A stretch of DNA of 64,000 nt from Anaerolineae bacterium. Lineage in GTDB: Bacteria > Chloroflexota > Anaerolineae > Anaerolineales > UBA4823. The notes under the pieces were generated by a model. That model was not told the DNA's origin. It did no database searches and saw only the letters and a program-made list of their open reading frames with translations. Each line of letters starts with the position of its first letter. Within the stretch, counting starts at the first letter, position 1. This document shows positions 34,648 through 43,295 of this stretch, piece by piece. The translations under genes were made by a program, and so were the position numbers. Where the stretch lies: the NCBI GenBank assembly GCA_003327455.1, contig QOQU01000006.1, positions 1-64,000 on the forward strand. Reading direction: 5' to 3'.

Positions 34648-34872
34648 CTATTCGTCTGTAATGGATAATTCCATCAAAACACAGCCGTAATTGTGTAAGT
34701 AACGTAGTATTCCCAAAACACCTGCCTGATCGCTATACAAGTTAGATAGCACAAAGGTATCTTCGTCTGGGATCAGCCTAGTTCCAGCAGGACAATAATC
34801 TGCCAGAAAAGCCTCATCAATCGTGCCGCTGAATTTCAAAGTATATCTGTGGCTTTTCGATGCTTGAGTCAT
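34648..34872 (-). CDS. 74-residue ACT-like protein of unknown function
   Basis: ATG 34872 follows AAGGAG at seven bases, which decides against an upstream ATG-like start at 34908. The protein is acidic and the C-terminal half, with SDQAGVLGILRYLHNYGCV then LMELSI, has the shape of an ACT-type ligand-binding motif (D-x-x-G-V-L, helix, strand). It is the first gene of the operon that runs to 31925. It lies directly after the terminator of the LAL regulator. Function not known; sensing of a small ligand is a guess from the fold resemblance. Confidence 0.65.
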   Translation of the reverse strand: MTQASKSHRYTLKFSGTIDEAFLADYCPAGTRLIPDEDTFVLSNLYSDQAGVLGILRYLHNYGCVLMELSITDE

Positions 34873-34914
34873 CGAGATTCTCCTTACATTGTCATTGTAC
34901 GCTCCCATAAAGAA

Positions 34915-34944
34915 AAGCGGACTACATGATCATGTAGTCCGCTT
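34915..34944 (-). terminator. Perfect 30-base palindrome, terminator of the LAL regulator gene
   Basis: Bases 34915-34944 form a perfect inverted repeat centred on ATGATCAT (arms begin AAGCGGACTAC). On the minus strand it is followed by TTTTCTTTATG, fitting a Rho-independent terminator 23 bases after the regulator stop codon. It is also just upstream of the next operon, so it could double as an operator. Confidence 0.75.
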
Positions 34945-34966
34945 ACCTGGGAAAATGTAGTTCTGA

Positions 34967-37513
34967 TCAAATCAACTTCAATTCACGTGCCCGTTGAACC
35001 GCCTGAGTCTGTTTTTCCACCCCCAACTTACTGTAGATGTTCTTAATGTGATGCCGGACAGTATTGATACTCACAAACAGACTCTGGGCAATTTCCGTAT
35101 AGGTAAGCCCTTGGGCGAGCAGACGTAAAACTTCCAGTTCACGTTCACTCAGCGGTTCTACCAATTCCGAAGAAGAAGTAGAGATTAACTCACAACCTTC
35201 ATCCAGGAAAATCCGTTGATAGCCTTCAGCGGCAGCCAGGGTCTTCGCCTGCTTTAACCACTCAACTCCTCCGCCTGCCTTTGCTCCTAACACCAGCGCG
35301 CGCAGCAATGTTCCGTTCCGCTTACCTGCCGATGCTTCCTTCACAATTCGCTCAGCCAGGTTGAGCGCTTCAGGATGACGATGGGCAATCATCCAACGCA
35401 ACCAGGCTAAATGGATTCCTTCTGTTCGATACGTGACTTCGGACTCAGGCATGATTTTAGTTGAAATTAACAAGCTCTCTGCCTGCTGGAGTTTTCCTTG
35501 TGCAACGAGAAGACTGACCTGCTGAGCAACCCAGTCCAGGTAAGCCCAGGCAGGTCCGGCATGCGCAAGAATTTCATAAGCTTCAGCCAGGGATTGCTCT
35601 GCCGCTTCCAGATCACCCTCGCCCTGACATAAGCGCGCCATAGCAATTTTGCTATAAATCAAAGACGCTGGATGATTGGCAAGCGTCGCCAACCGTATCG
35701 CATGAGACAGGATGCTGCGTGCTTTTTCAAATTCTCCCCACTCGTAGTAAACCTCACCCAAAGCGGCATGGGCGTAACCGATCATGAGAGGAGCGACGCG
35801 GCTGATTTTCTCAGCCCGCTCAATCGCAACTTCGGCAACTGCTGCCAGGCGATGCAATTCGCCAAGCCGAAGGAAAATGAGGGAAAGGTGAGCCACAGCG
35901 ACCATTGCAGTGATGTGATCTTCTAACTCATGACCAAACTGTATGGCTTCGTTAAGCGACTCGATTGCCTCCTCAAATCGCCCCAGCATACGACAGGCTA
36001 CCCCGTATGCCAGGGCTGTCGATCCTTTCATGCGTATCTCTTCGGGCGGTACAAGAGATTTTGCCTTTTCAGCCAAAGCCAGGGCTTCTTCAACTTCTCC
36101 ACGCGCCTGAGCAATGAACGATTGCAAGGCAAGTAACTCAGCTTCGATAATCTGGCGCTTTGGATGTTCTGGCGATAGGTTTTCTAAGGCTTCCTGGGCT
36201 TCAATCAGATCAGAGGCTGCCTGAGGATATTCCCCATGCAGGATTTTCCCCCACACAAGGCTGGTGTTAAGGATGGGGCTCAGGCGGCGCAATTCTGGAG
36301 GCAACTCCTCCACCCACATAATAAACCGTTGCGAATAACCGCGGGTAAGTAACTGCCAGCTATGTTTTTCCAGCAAGCCAACCAGGCTCGCATCCCGACC
36401 GGCGACTAAGGCGTGCTCAATGCTGTAGACAGGCATATCTTGTTCTTCAAACCAGCCACTGGCTCTCCGATGCAATTCAGCGATTAAGTGCGGAGCTCGG
36501 CGACGCAATTGAGACTGAAGCATTTCCGCAAAGAGAGGATGATAACGATACCATCCATCGCTTTCATCCAACAAAATCAAGAACAGGTTGGCGGAATATA
36601 ACGTTTCTAATTGCTCAGCACTATCCGTCCTGCCAGTCACTGCGTCGCAAAGCTCTCCACATAATTGCGATAAGATCGAAGTTTGTAAAAGGAAATCCTG
36701 CACCTCAGCCGTTTGATGGTTCAGCACTTCCTCGGTCAAATAACTCAAAATAAAACGATGTCCGCCACTAAAAGCTCGAATAAAGGTGGAAGGGTCTTTG
36801 AGATCGCGCAGGATCAATCCCGCCAGTTGTAACCCGGCTGCCCACCCCTCCGTACGGCTGGTCAGGCTTTGAATGTCCGGCTGTGGAAGGTCGATCCCGA
36901 TCACTTTCTGGAAGAATTGCCTGGATTCATCTGAGGAAAAACGTAAATCAAGGGTGCGAATCTCACTCATTTGTCCCCCTACCCGCAAGCGGGCTAGCGG
37001 GAGAGGGGGATCTTCCCGCGTCAGGATCATCAGATGCAACAAAGGCGGCTGCGATATTAGCAAGTGGTTCAACACACCCAGCACAGCGGGGTTATGAATG
37101 CAATGAAAATCATCCAGTACAACGATCCGCTTTTGTGTCCATTTCAACATGTCCTCTACCAGCGTTGTTACCAGCACATCAGGAGGCGGTACTTGATCAG
37201 CCTGAAGCACCGTGAAAAGATCCCCACAAAAATCTGGCTCTACCTGTTGAATTGAGGCAATCAAATACATCAGAAATCGCCCCAATTCATTATCTTTATC
37301 ATCCAGGGTTAACCAGCTTGCAGATAGAGATTGTTGGGTCAGCCAGGTGTTAACCAGGGTGCTTTTTCCGTAGCCGGCTGGAGCCGAGACCAACGTCAGA
37401 ATGCGATCACTTTGCAAATTCTGGTTGAGCCGCTCAAATAGAGCCTCCCGCTCCAACCATACCTTTCCCGGAAGCGGTCGAAAAAATTTCGTCCTGAGTA
37501 AGCCAACACCCAT
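34967..37513 (-). CDS. MalT-type LuxR family regulator (LAL)
   Basis: 848 residues. N-terminal STAND ATPase: Walker A APAGYGKST (residues 45-53) and Walker B-like RIVVLDDFHCI (about 133). The middle (about 400-760) is a TPR superhelix. The C-terminus is a LuxR helix-turn-helix (LSERELEVLRLLAQGLTYTEIAQSLFVSINTVRHHIKNIYSKLGV). Such proteins bind an inducer and ATP, oligomerise and activate transcription. It lies upstream of, and on the same strand as, the nitroreductase operon, separated by a strong terminator, which makes that operon the likeliest target. Confidence 0.93.
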   Translation of the reverse strand: MGVGLLRTKFFRPLPGKVWLEREALFERLNQNLQSDRILTLVSAPAGYGKSTLVNTWLTQQSLSASWLTLDDKDNELGRFLMYLIASIQQVEPDFCGDLFTVLQADQVPPPDVLVTTLVEDMLKWTQKRIVVLDDFHCIHNPAVLGVLNHLLISQPPLLHLMILTREDPPLPLARLRVGGQMSEIRTLDLRFSSDESRQFFQKVIGIDLPQPDIQSLTSRTEGWAAGLQLAGLILRDLKDPSTFIRAFSGGHRFILSYLTEEVLNHQTAEVQDFLLQTSILSQLCGELCDAVTGRTDSAEQLETLYSANLFLILLDESDGWYRYHPLFAEMLQSQLRRRAPHLIAELHRRASGWFEEQDMPVYSIEHALVAGRDASLVGLLEKHSWQLLTRGYSQRFIMWVEELPPELRRLSPILNTSLVWGKILHGEYPQAASDLIEAQEALENLSPEHPKRQIIEAELLALQSFIAQARGEVEEALALAEKAKSLVPPEEIRMKGSTALAYGVACRMLGRFEEAIESLNEAIQFGHELEDHITAMVAVAHLSLIFLRLGELHRLAAVAEVAIERAEKISRVAPLMIGYAHAALGEVYYEWGEFEKARSILSHAIRLATLANHPASLIYSKIAMARLCQGEGDLEAAEQSLAEAYEILAHAGPAWAYLDWVAQQVSLLVAQGKLQQAESLLISTKIMPESEVTYRTEGIHLAWLRWMIAHRHPEALNLAERIVKEASAGKRNGTLLRALVLGAKAGGGVEWLKQAKTLAAAEGYQRIFLDEGCELISTSSSELVEPLSERELEVLRLLAQGLTYTEIAQSLFVSINTVRHHIKNIYSKLGVEKQTQAVQRARELKLI

Positions 37514-37646
37514 AGGATGATTATACCTGTCCTGGAACTACACTCGAACGTTTTCAGCCTGCTTTGCCTCAGAATGATGAGCGACTTAAGAACCTATCGG
37601 GCTGGATTAAAATTCAATCATCAAAGGCTGGAATTGGTTGACTTCA

Positions 37647-37655
37647 TGCTATAAT
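37647..37655 (+). promoter_or_regulatory. Extended -10 promoter of the epimerase gene
   Basis: TGCTATAAT (TG-n-TATAAT) ends 10 bases before ATG 37666, so the transcript would have a leader of only about four bases. TTGACT at 37638 is too close to be the -35 element. Confidence 0.55.
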
Positions 37656-37665
37656 CCGCGCTAGA

Positions 37666-38613
37666 ATGAACTTTCTGGTCACTGGGGCAGCAGGTTTTCT
37701 CGGCTCAGCTTTAGCCAATCAACTGGCGCGTGAAGGACATGAAGTGCGCGGCCTGGATGATCTCTCGACAGGCGATCCATCTGCGCTCTCACCCGATGTC
37801 CATTTCACACGTGGGGATGTCAACGATCGCCCCAAGCTCTGGACACTCTTACAAGATATCGATTGCGTCTACCATCTGGCAGCGCGAGTTTCAGTACAGG
37901 AATCCGTGCTTTATCCGCGGGAGTATAACGCGGTCAATGTGGGCGGGACTGTCAGCCTGATGGAGGCGATGCGCGATGTGGGCGTGCGCCGAGTCGTATT
38001 GATCTCTTCAGGAGCTGTCTACGGGGAACAGGAAATGCAACCCCTCCACGAAGAGGTTAAGCCCAAACCGCGCTCACCTTATGCAGTCTCCAAACTGGCA
38101 GCAGAATACTACGTACGCACGATTGGCGATCTGTGGGGTATCGAAACCGTCTGTTTGCGGGTCTTCAATGCATATGGGCCAGGTCAACGCCTGCCAGCCT
38201 CTCATCCACCGGTCATCCCTTATTTTTTACGTCAAGCTGTACGAAACGGAACGATTGTCATCCATGGAAAAGGGGATCAAACCCGAGATTATATCTATCT
38301 CGACGATGTCGTCCGAGCCATGATCGCCGCCTCCACTGCCCCCAACGTAAACCATCAGATTATCAACATCGGCAGCGGCCAGGAAATCAGCGTCCGCGAG
38401 CTTGCCCGATTGGTACTCAAAATCACCAATTCGGATGCTGAAGTCCTCTATAATCCCCGCAACGATCCGGGGGTTTCACGTATGTGCGCGGACATCAGCC
38501 TGGCAAAAGAAAAATTGACCTTTCAACCACGCGTTTCCCTTGAAGAAGGTCTGCGCCTCACCCTGGAGAAAGACCCTCTTTTCCGCAAAGAACCCATCCG
38601 CGTACGTGGTTAA
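37666..38613 (+). CDS. NAD-dependent sugar epimerase/dehydratase (GalE-like)
   Basis: 315 residues, an extended short-chain dehydrogenase. The nucleotide-binding GAAGFLG is at 7-13, the catalytic Tyr139/Lys143 are in SPYAVSK, and Ser residues at 114-115 (ISSGAVYG) complete the active site. The C-terminal half has VFNAYGPGQR and GDQTRDYIYLDDVVRAM, typical of UDP-glucose 4-epimerase and related nucleotide-sugar epimerases. No Shine-Dalgarno is visible, in line with an almost leaderless message. The DNA glycosylase gene begins 10 bases after its stop. The exact sugar is unresolved. Confidence 0.9.
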   Translation: MNFLVTGAAGFLGSALANQLAREGHEVRGLDDLSTGDPSALSPDVHFTRGDVNDRPKLWTLLQDIDCVYHLAARVSVQESVLYPREYNAVNVGGTVSLMEAMRDVGVRRVVLISSGAVYGEQEMQPLHEEVKPKPRSPYAVSKLAAEYYVRTIGDLWGIETVCLRVFNAYGPGQRLPASHPPVIPYFLRQAVRNGTIVIHGKGDQTRDYIYLDDVVRAMIAASTAPNVNHQIINIGSGQEISVRELARLVLKITNSDAEVLYNPRNDPGVSRMCADISLAKEKLTFQPRVSLEEGLRLTLEKDPLFRKEPIRVRG

Positions 38614-38623
38614 TTCCCCCTGG

Positions 38624-39259
38624 ATGAGCAGCTTCCAGCCCCTCCCCAGAGCGTTCTTTGATCGCCCGACGCTATTGGTTGCCGAGCAACTGTTGGGAAT
38701 GCGTCTGGTGCGGATCGAGAATCAACGGCGATTGAGCGGTTTTATCATTGAAACCGAAGCCTATATTGGCGAAGACGATCAAGGATGTCACGCCCGGGCT
38801 GGTTTGACTCCCAGGACAAAAGTAATGTATGGTCCGCCAGGTCATGCTTATGTTTACTTTACTTACGGGATGCATTGGCTGCTCAATTTCGTCACGGAGA
38901 GGGAAGGATTTCCAGCCGCGGTACTTATCCGGGCGGTCCAACTGGACGAGGGAGAAGAGCTTGTGGCTCAACGGCGCAATGGTCAACCACGCCATCTATG
39001 GACAAATGGACCTGCAAAGCTCTGTCAGGCCTTCAATATCGATGGCGGATGGAATGGTTACGATCTCTGTCAACCTAACGCTCTCCTGTATGTCGAGAGC
39101 CTCCCAGATGGAAGCCCATTTCTCCCTCTGAGCGTGACTACCACCCCGCGTGTGGGGTTATATAGTGTACAGGAACCCTGGCGCAGCATCCCGTGGAGGT
39201 TTGTCGGTTCACCCATTTCAACGTCTGCCATCGGTCAAAGGGAGGTTCCTGATACCTGA
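38624..39259 (+). CDS. 3-methyladenine DNA glycosylase (AAG/MPG type)
   Basis: 211 residues from ATG 38624, the usual size. Family marks: [20 protein letters not shown] at the start, [26 protein letters not shown] (catalytic Glu in ETEAY and the conserved H-A), [24 protein letters not shown], and [14 protein letters not shown]. It removes alkylated purines from DNA. A longer frame to 38540 overlaps the epimerase and is rejected. The downstream FabI gene starts 17 bases later, but no functional link is implied. Confidence 0.92.
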   Translation: MSSFQPLPRAFFDRPTLLVAEQLLGMRLVRIENQRRLSGFIIETEAYIGEDDQGCHARAGLTPRTKVMYGPPGHAYVYFTYGMHWLLNFVTEREGFPAAVLIRAVQLDEGEELVAQRRNGQPRHLWTNGPAKLCQAFNIDGGWNGYDLCQPNALLYVESLPDGSPFLPLSVTTTPRVGLYSVQEPWRSIPWRFVGSPISTSAIGQREVPDT

Positions 39260-39276
39260 TCAATTCGGAGGAAGCG

Positions 39277-40059
39277 ATGGGTTACCTTAATGGAAAAGTA
39301 GCCTTAATTTTCGGCGTTGCCAATGATCGCTCTATTGCCTGGGGTATTGCCCAGGCCTTTGCGCGCGAAGGAGCGCAACTTGGCCTTAGTTATGCAGGGG
39401 AAGCTCTGGAAAGACGAGTTCGTCCGTTGGCAACCCAAATCGGCTGCGATTTTATCGAGCCTTGTGATGTTGCCTCTGACGAACAGATTCAAAACATCGC
39501 CCAGAAAGCAGCCCAACACTTTGGCAAGGTAGATATTTTGGTGCACGCCATCGCCTTTGCCAATCGCGAGGAGTTAAACGGCCCTTACTACAATACCTCG
39601 CGAGCGGGTTTTCACCTGGCAATGGACATCAGTGTGTATTCGTTCACTGCCCTGGCTCGAGCCTTTCAACCCTATATCCCCTCGGGTGGGGCATTACTTA
39701 CCCTGACATATTATGGGGCAGAGAAAGTTGCTCCACATTACAACGTGATGGGCGTTGCCAAAGCAGCTTTGGAAGCCTCGGTGCGCTATCTGGCATATGA
39801 TTTCGGGCGACAACAAGTGCGCGTCAATGCCATTTCTGCCGGACCAATTCGCACCCTTGCTGCCGCAGGAGTATCCGGTTTTAAAGACATGTACAAACGC
39901 TATGCCGAGCTTGCGCCGCTTCATTCCAATGTCACCATCGAAGATGTAGGCAATGCGGCCGTCTTTCTATGCTCAGATTTGGCTGCCAAAACAACCGGTG
40001 AAGTGCTTTTTGTCGATTCAGGGTACAATATTCTCGGAATTCCGGAAGCGATCGAATAA
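39277..40059 (+). CDS. fabI: Enoyl-[acyl-carrier-protein] reductase (NADH)
   Basis: 260 residues, standard for FabI, which performs the last reduction in each fatty acid elongation cycle. The N-terminal [23 protein letters not shown] is the FabI variant of the dinucleotide-binding fold. The active-site Tyr and Lys are in [20 protein letters not shown] (Tyr-x6-Lys), and [18 protein letters not shown] is the substrate-binding loop. GGAGGAAGCG precedes the ATG. The bactofilin gene starts 5 bases after its stop codon. Confidence 0.95.
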   Translation: MGYLNGKVALIFGVANDRSIAWGIAQAFAREGAQLGLSYAGEALERRVRPLATQIGCDFIEPCDVASDEQIQNIAQKAAQHFGKVDILVHAIAFANREELNGPYYNTSRAGFHLAMDISVYSFTALARAFQPYIPSGGALLTLTYYGAEKVAPHYNVMGVAKAALEASVRYLAYDFGRQQVRVNAISAGPIRTLAAAGVSGFKDMYKRYAELAPLHSNVTIEDVGNAAVFLCSDLAAKTTGEVLFVDSGYNILGIPEAIE

Positions 40060-40064
40060 CCAGC

Positions 40065-40526
40065 ATGTTTCGTAAGCGAGAAGAACCATCACTGGCTGCG
40101 TTGCAACCTCAAGCGCCAATTGAGCGCATTAACTCGGTTTTAGGCGCAGGGATCAGTTGGAAAGGCGACTTGAGCGGTAGTGGCGGATTGCGCATCGAAG
40201 GCGCCTTCGACGGAGATATAGCTCTGCGCGGTATCGTCGTAGTCGGTGAAAGTGGGCGAGTCACCTGTGAACAAATCCGCGCCAATACGGTCATCATCGC
40301 CGGGATGGTCAAGGGAAATATCACCGCAGAAAAAGTGGAAATCCGCAGCACCGGCCGGGTATGGGGAGATGTTGTGACGGCAGCCTTTGCTACCGAAGAA
40401 GGAGCTTTCTTGCGTGGTCAAATCCGAATGGAAGAGAGCATTGACTTAGGGTTAGAATCTATTCCAGACCCCACGGCGGTTGCGGCAGAGAACCTTCCTC
40501 AAGCCCCTCCAAACAGGGGTGAATAA
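40065..40526 (+). CDS. Bactofilin-type polymer-forming cytoskeletal protein
   Basis: 153 residues. The central region (about 28-125) is a right-handed beta-helix of short hydrophobic repeats: WKGDLSGSGGLRIEGAFDGDI, VVVGESGRVTCEQIRANTVIIAGMVKGNITA, VEIRSTGRVWGDVVTA. Flanking ends are unstructured and Pro-rich, as is usual. Bactofilins form filaments involved in cell shape and envelope organisation. It is translated right after FabI and ends 46 bases before the response regulator ATG. Confidence 0.92.
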   Translation: MFRKREEPSLAALQPQAPIERINSVLGAGISWKGDLSGSGGLRIEGAFDGDIALRGIVVVGESGRVTCEQIRANTVIIAGMVKGNITAEKVEIRSTGRVWGDVVTAAFATEEGAFLRGQIRMEESIDLGLESIPDPTAVAAENLPQAPPNRGE

Positions 40527-40572
40527 GTCAAGCCAGACGTTGCCCATCCTGATGGGAGAAAAGAGGCAAAAA

Positions 40573-41271
40573 ATGACAAAGATATTGATCGTGGATGATG
40601 AACCCCTGATTGTCGAATCGCTCATCTATTCGCTGGAGCGAGAGGGCTTCCAGGTCAAAGGCATTGGGGACGGTTCACTCGTTCTCGAAACCGTTCGGGA
40701 TTATCAGCCCGACCTGATTGTGCTGGATATCCTTTTGCCCGGTTTAAATGGCATTGAAGTGTGCAAACGATTGCGCGCTGAAAGCACCATTCCCATTATC
40801 ATGCTTACGGCGCGCGGCGATGAGTTGGATCGGGTCTTGGGCTTAGAAGTTGGCGCAGACGACTATCTTCCCAAACCCTTTTCCTTTCGGGAACTCTTAG
40901 CCCGCATCCGCGCTATACTGCGCCGGGTGGAAATGGATCGCTACTATCCACCAATCACTGATATTGCCATCGGTGATCTTCACCTCGACCTTACAGCTCA
41001 TCGTCTGCTCAAAAAAGGGGCAGAAATCGTGCTTTCTGCGCGAGAGTATGATTTATTATCCTTCTTGATGCGCAACGCAGGACAGGCAATCAGTCGCGAG
41101 ACGATCCTGGCGCAGGTGTGGGGCGAAGAATGGATTGGGGATGAACGCACCCTGGATGTTCATGTCCGCTGGTTGCGCTTAAAGATAGAGGACGATCCCG
41201 CTTCTCCGCAATATATCCAAACCGTGCGTGGCTACGGATACCGCTTTATCGGAGCTGAGGAAATTGGATGA
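40573..41271 (+). CDS. OmpR/PhoB-type response regulator
   Basis: 232 residues from ATG 40573, preceded by AGAGG. The receiver domain has the acidic pair in VDDEP, phospho-acceptor Asp52 in IVLDILLPG, Thr79 in LTARG and Lys101 in YLPKPF. The C-terminal winged helix ends with TLDVHVRWLRLKIEDDPASPQYIQTVRGYGYRF. A frame extending to 40480 overlaps the bactofilin gene and is not used. The stop overlaps the kinase start by four bases (ATGA at 41268-41271), so the pair is translationally coupled. Confidence 0.95.
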   Translation: MTKILIVDDEPLIVESLIYSLEREGFQVKGIGDGSLVLETVRDYQPDLIVLDILLPGLNGIEVCKRLRAESTIPIIMLTARGDELDRVLGLEVGADDYLPKPFSFRELLARIRAILRRVEMDRYYPPITDIAIGDLHLDLTAHRLLKKGAEIVLSAREYDLLSFLMRNAGQAISRETILAQVWGEEWIGDERTLDVHVRWLRLKIEDDPASPQYIQTVRGYGYRFIGAEEIG

Positions 41272-42317
41272 TTCGATTTTTACCTCGTTCCTTGAGAAAA
41301 CGCTGGCTTTGCTTGCTGGTATGTTCGGGTATCCTCAACATTGGAATTGCGCTTGGTTCGGAGCGTTTCTGGTCGCAGCATTTTTCGGTTGACCCGATCT
41401 CCGATTGGAGATTCTGGCTTGCCCTGATTGGTTTTCTTGCTCTGGTCGATACATCGGCTTTCTTGATCTCCCAGAAGTGGTTACAACAGCTCACCCAACT
41501 CCCCATCCAGACAATTGAAAGCCGTGACGGACAGCATGTATCCCAAGACTCTTCGCTGGAAGAAGCCAACTTCATTCGACAGGCTTTCGTTGCCCAACGA
41601 AAGCAAAATGAAGCGGAAATGATCGAACTGCGCAACTTTGTTGCGAACGCCAGCCACGAACTGCGCACCCCATTAACCACCCTTAAATTGCGCGTCGAAG
41701 CCCTGCGCAATGGCGCAATGGAAGATCAAGCTCTGGCGGATAAATTTCTCCGCGAAATGGAAAGCGAAATTGACCACCTGAGCCAGCTTGTAACCGATAT
41801 GTTAGACCTTTCGCGCATTGAAGCGACCAAAGGCGGCGTTCCTTTTACAGAAATTGATTTAAGGAGTGTGATCTCCGAAGTTTGTACTGCTTTTCGTGTC
41901 CGGGCAGAGAAATCGAACATTCAAATACAAATAGAGGCGCAACCAGATCTGCCTTCGATCATAGGAGTCGAAGACCAGATACGCCGTTTGACCTATAACC
42001 TGGTGGATAACGCCATCAAATACACTCCCAACGGCGGCTGGATTAAGGTGCGCTTATTCCCTCAGACTAACAACAAGGCAGTGATTCTGGAAGTGGAAGA
42101 TAACGGTTTTGGTATTCCACCCAATTATTTGCCCCATATCTTCGAACGCTTCTATCGCGCCGAAGCAACCCGTCCACGCTATGGAACAACCCGCGGCAGT
42201 GGGCTGGGTTTAGCCATCGTGAAAGCAATTGTCGACGCCCATGGGGGTAAAATCACCGCCCAAAGCGAGATAGGCAAAGGTAGCCTTTTTCGAGTCGAGT
42301 TCCCGATTTGTTCTTAG
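41268..42317 (+). CDS. Membrane sensor histidine kinase
   Basis: 349 residues. Two membrane helices (about 12-31 and 48-67) enclose only about 16 residues outside the membrane, so direct sensing of an external ligand is unlikely. No clear HAMP domain is seen. The phosphorylatable His130 is in ASHELRTPLTTLK, and the ATPase domain has NLVDNAIKYTPNGG (N box), VEDNGFGIP (G1) and GSGLGLAIVKAIVDAHGG (G2). It pairs with the overlapping OmpR-type regulator. Its stimulus is unknown. Confidence 0.95.
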   Translation: MIRFLPRSLRKRWLCLLVCSGILNIGIALGSERFWSQHFSVDPISDWRFWLALIGFLALVDTSAFLISQKWLQQLTQLPIQTIESRDGQHVSQDSSLEEANFIRQAFVAQRKQNEAEMIELRNFVANASHELRTPLTTLKLRVEALRNGAMEDQALADKFLREMESEIDHLSQLVTDMLDLSRIEATKGGVPFTEIDLRSVISEVCTAFRVRAEKSNIQIQIEAQPDLPSIIGVEDQIRRLTYNLVDNAIKYTPNGGWIKVRLFPQTNNKAVILEVEDNGFGIPPNYLPHIFERFYRAEATRPRYGTTRGSGLGLAIVKAIVDAHGGKITAQSEIGKGSLFRVEFPICS

Positions 42318-42352
42318 ATTATTTTTACTTTAGAGCCGTCCTCTCCTGTGTC

Positions 42353-43129
42353 TTAAGTTCCCCGCCAGTTCGGTGGTCGCTTTTCCAGGAAAGCGCGCAT
42401 CCCTTCTTTCTGATCCTGGCTGGCGAAGAGAAAATAAAAGCTGCGCCGTTCGTGTAGTAAACCATTGCTCAAGAAAGACTCAGCAGCAAAATTAATTGCC
42501 TCTTTGGCAAGGCGCACCGCCAGAGGGGCACGGGCAGCAATCTCCCCTGCCAGTTTGAGCGCCGTAGGTAGAACATCTTCAGGTGGTACGACATGATTGA
42601 CCAAACCATATCGATTCGCCTCTTCAGCCGTCAGGGTTCGATTATTGAGGATCATTTCCATTGCCAGCGCTTTACCAACGGCGCGGGTCAAGCGCTGAGT
42701 TCCCCCCGCACCAGGGATAACGCCAATGGTGATTTCTGGCTGTCCAAAGCGGGCAGTTTCAGAAGCGACAATCATGTCACAGGACATGGCTAATTCGCAT
42801 CCTCCACCCAGACACCAACCACTCACTGCAGCAATGACCGGCTTGCTTATCTGGCGAATGCGGTCAAATTGCCCGACCATATCGCGCTGGAACATCTCAA
42901 TCGCGGAAGCATCCATCATCTCTTTGATATCCGCTCCGGCGGCAAATGCCCGTTCGTTGCCTGTGATCACCATTGCCCCTATTTCAGTATCGGCATCAAA
43001 GGCTTCCAATGCATCCATCAACTCTTGCAACAAGGTTAAGTTCAGGGCATTTAAGACTTGTGGGCGATTTAACTTCACCAACCCAACCTTATCGTGTTTC
43101 TCACACACAATGGTTTGATACTCGCTCAT
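42353..43129 (-). CDS. Enoyl-CoA hydratase/isomerase family protein (crotonase)
   Basis: 258 residues, typical length. The oxyanion-hole segments are AFAAGADIKEM (about 63-73) and VSGWCLGGGCELAMSCD (about 101-117). Candidate catalytic Glu residues lie in GGGCELAM and FGQPEITIGVIPGAGGTQRL, the same positions as in true enoyl-CoA hydratases. It would hydrate trans-2-enoyl-CoA in fatty or amino acid breakdown. AAAGGAGG precedes ATG 43129. It is a single gene, convergent with the kinase gene and divergent from hisD, so its pathway partners are elsewhere. Confidence 0.92.
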   Translation of the reverse strand: MSEYQTIVCEKHDKVGLVKLNRPQVLNALNLTLLQELMDALEAFDADTEIGAMVITGNERAFAAGADIKEMMDASAIEMFQRDMVGQFDRIRQISKPVIAAVSGWCLGGGCELAMSCDMIVASETARFGQPEITIGVIPGAGGTQRLTRAVGKALAMEMILNNRTLTAEEANRYGLVNHVVPPEDVLPTALKLAGEIAARAPLAVRLAKEAINFAAESFLSNGLLHERRSFYFLFASQDQKEGMRAFLEKRPPNWRGT

Positions 43130-43295
43130 CGTTCCTCCTTTACAATGTAACCTGACAGGTTTTTACTTCCTATGGCTTATTCTATTGTACCCGCAGCTAT
43201 TATTCTATGAAACATAGAACCCGGCCTGAGTTCAATAGAGAATGCGCAAATTCGCCTGTTGTTTCGGGAAAATTTGTGATAAACTCTCGCCCGAT

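Noticed and set aside
37638-37643. TTGACT as a -35 box of the epimerase promoter
   Set aside because: Only six bases separate it from TATAAT; the extended -10 explains the promoter better.
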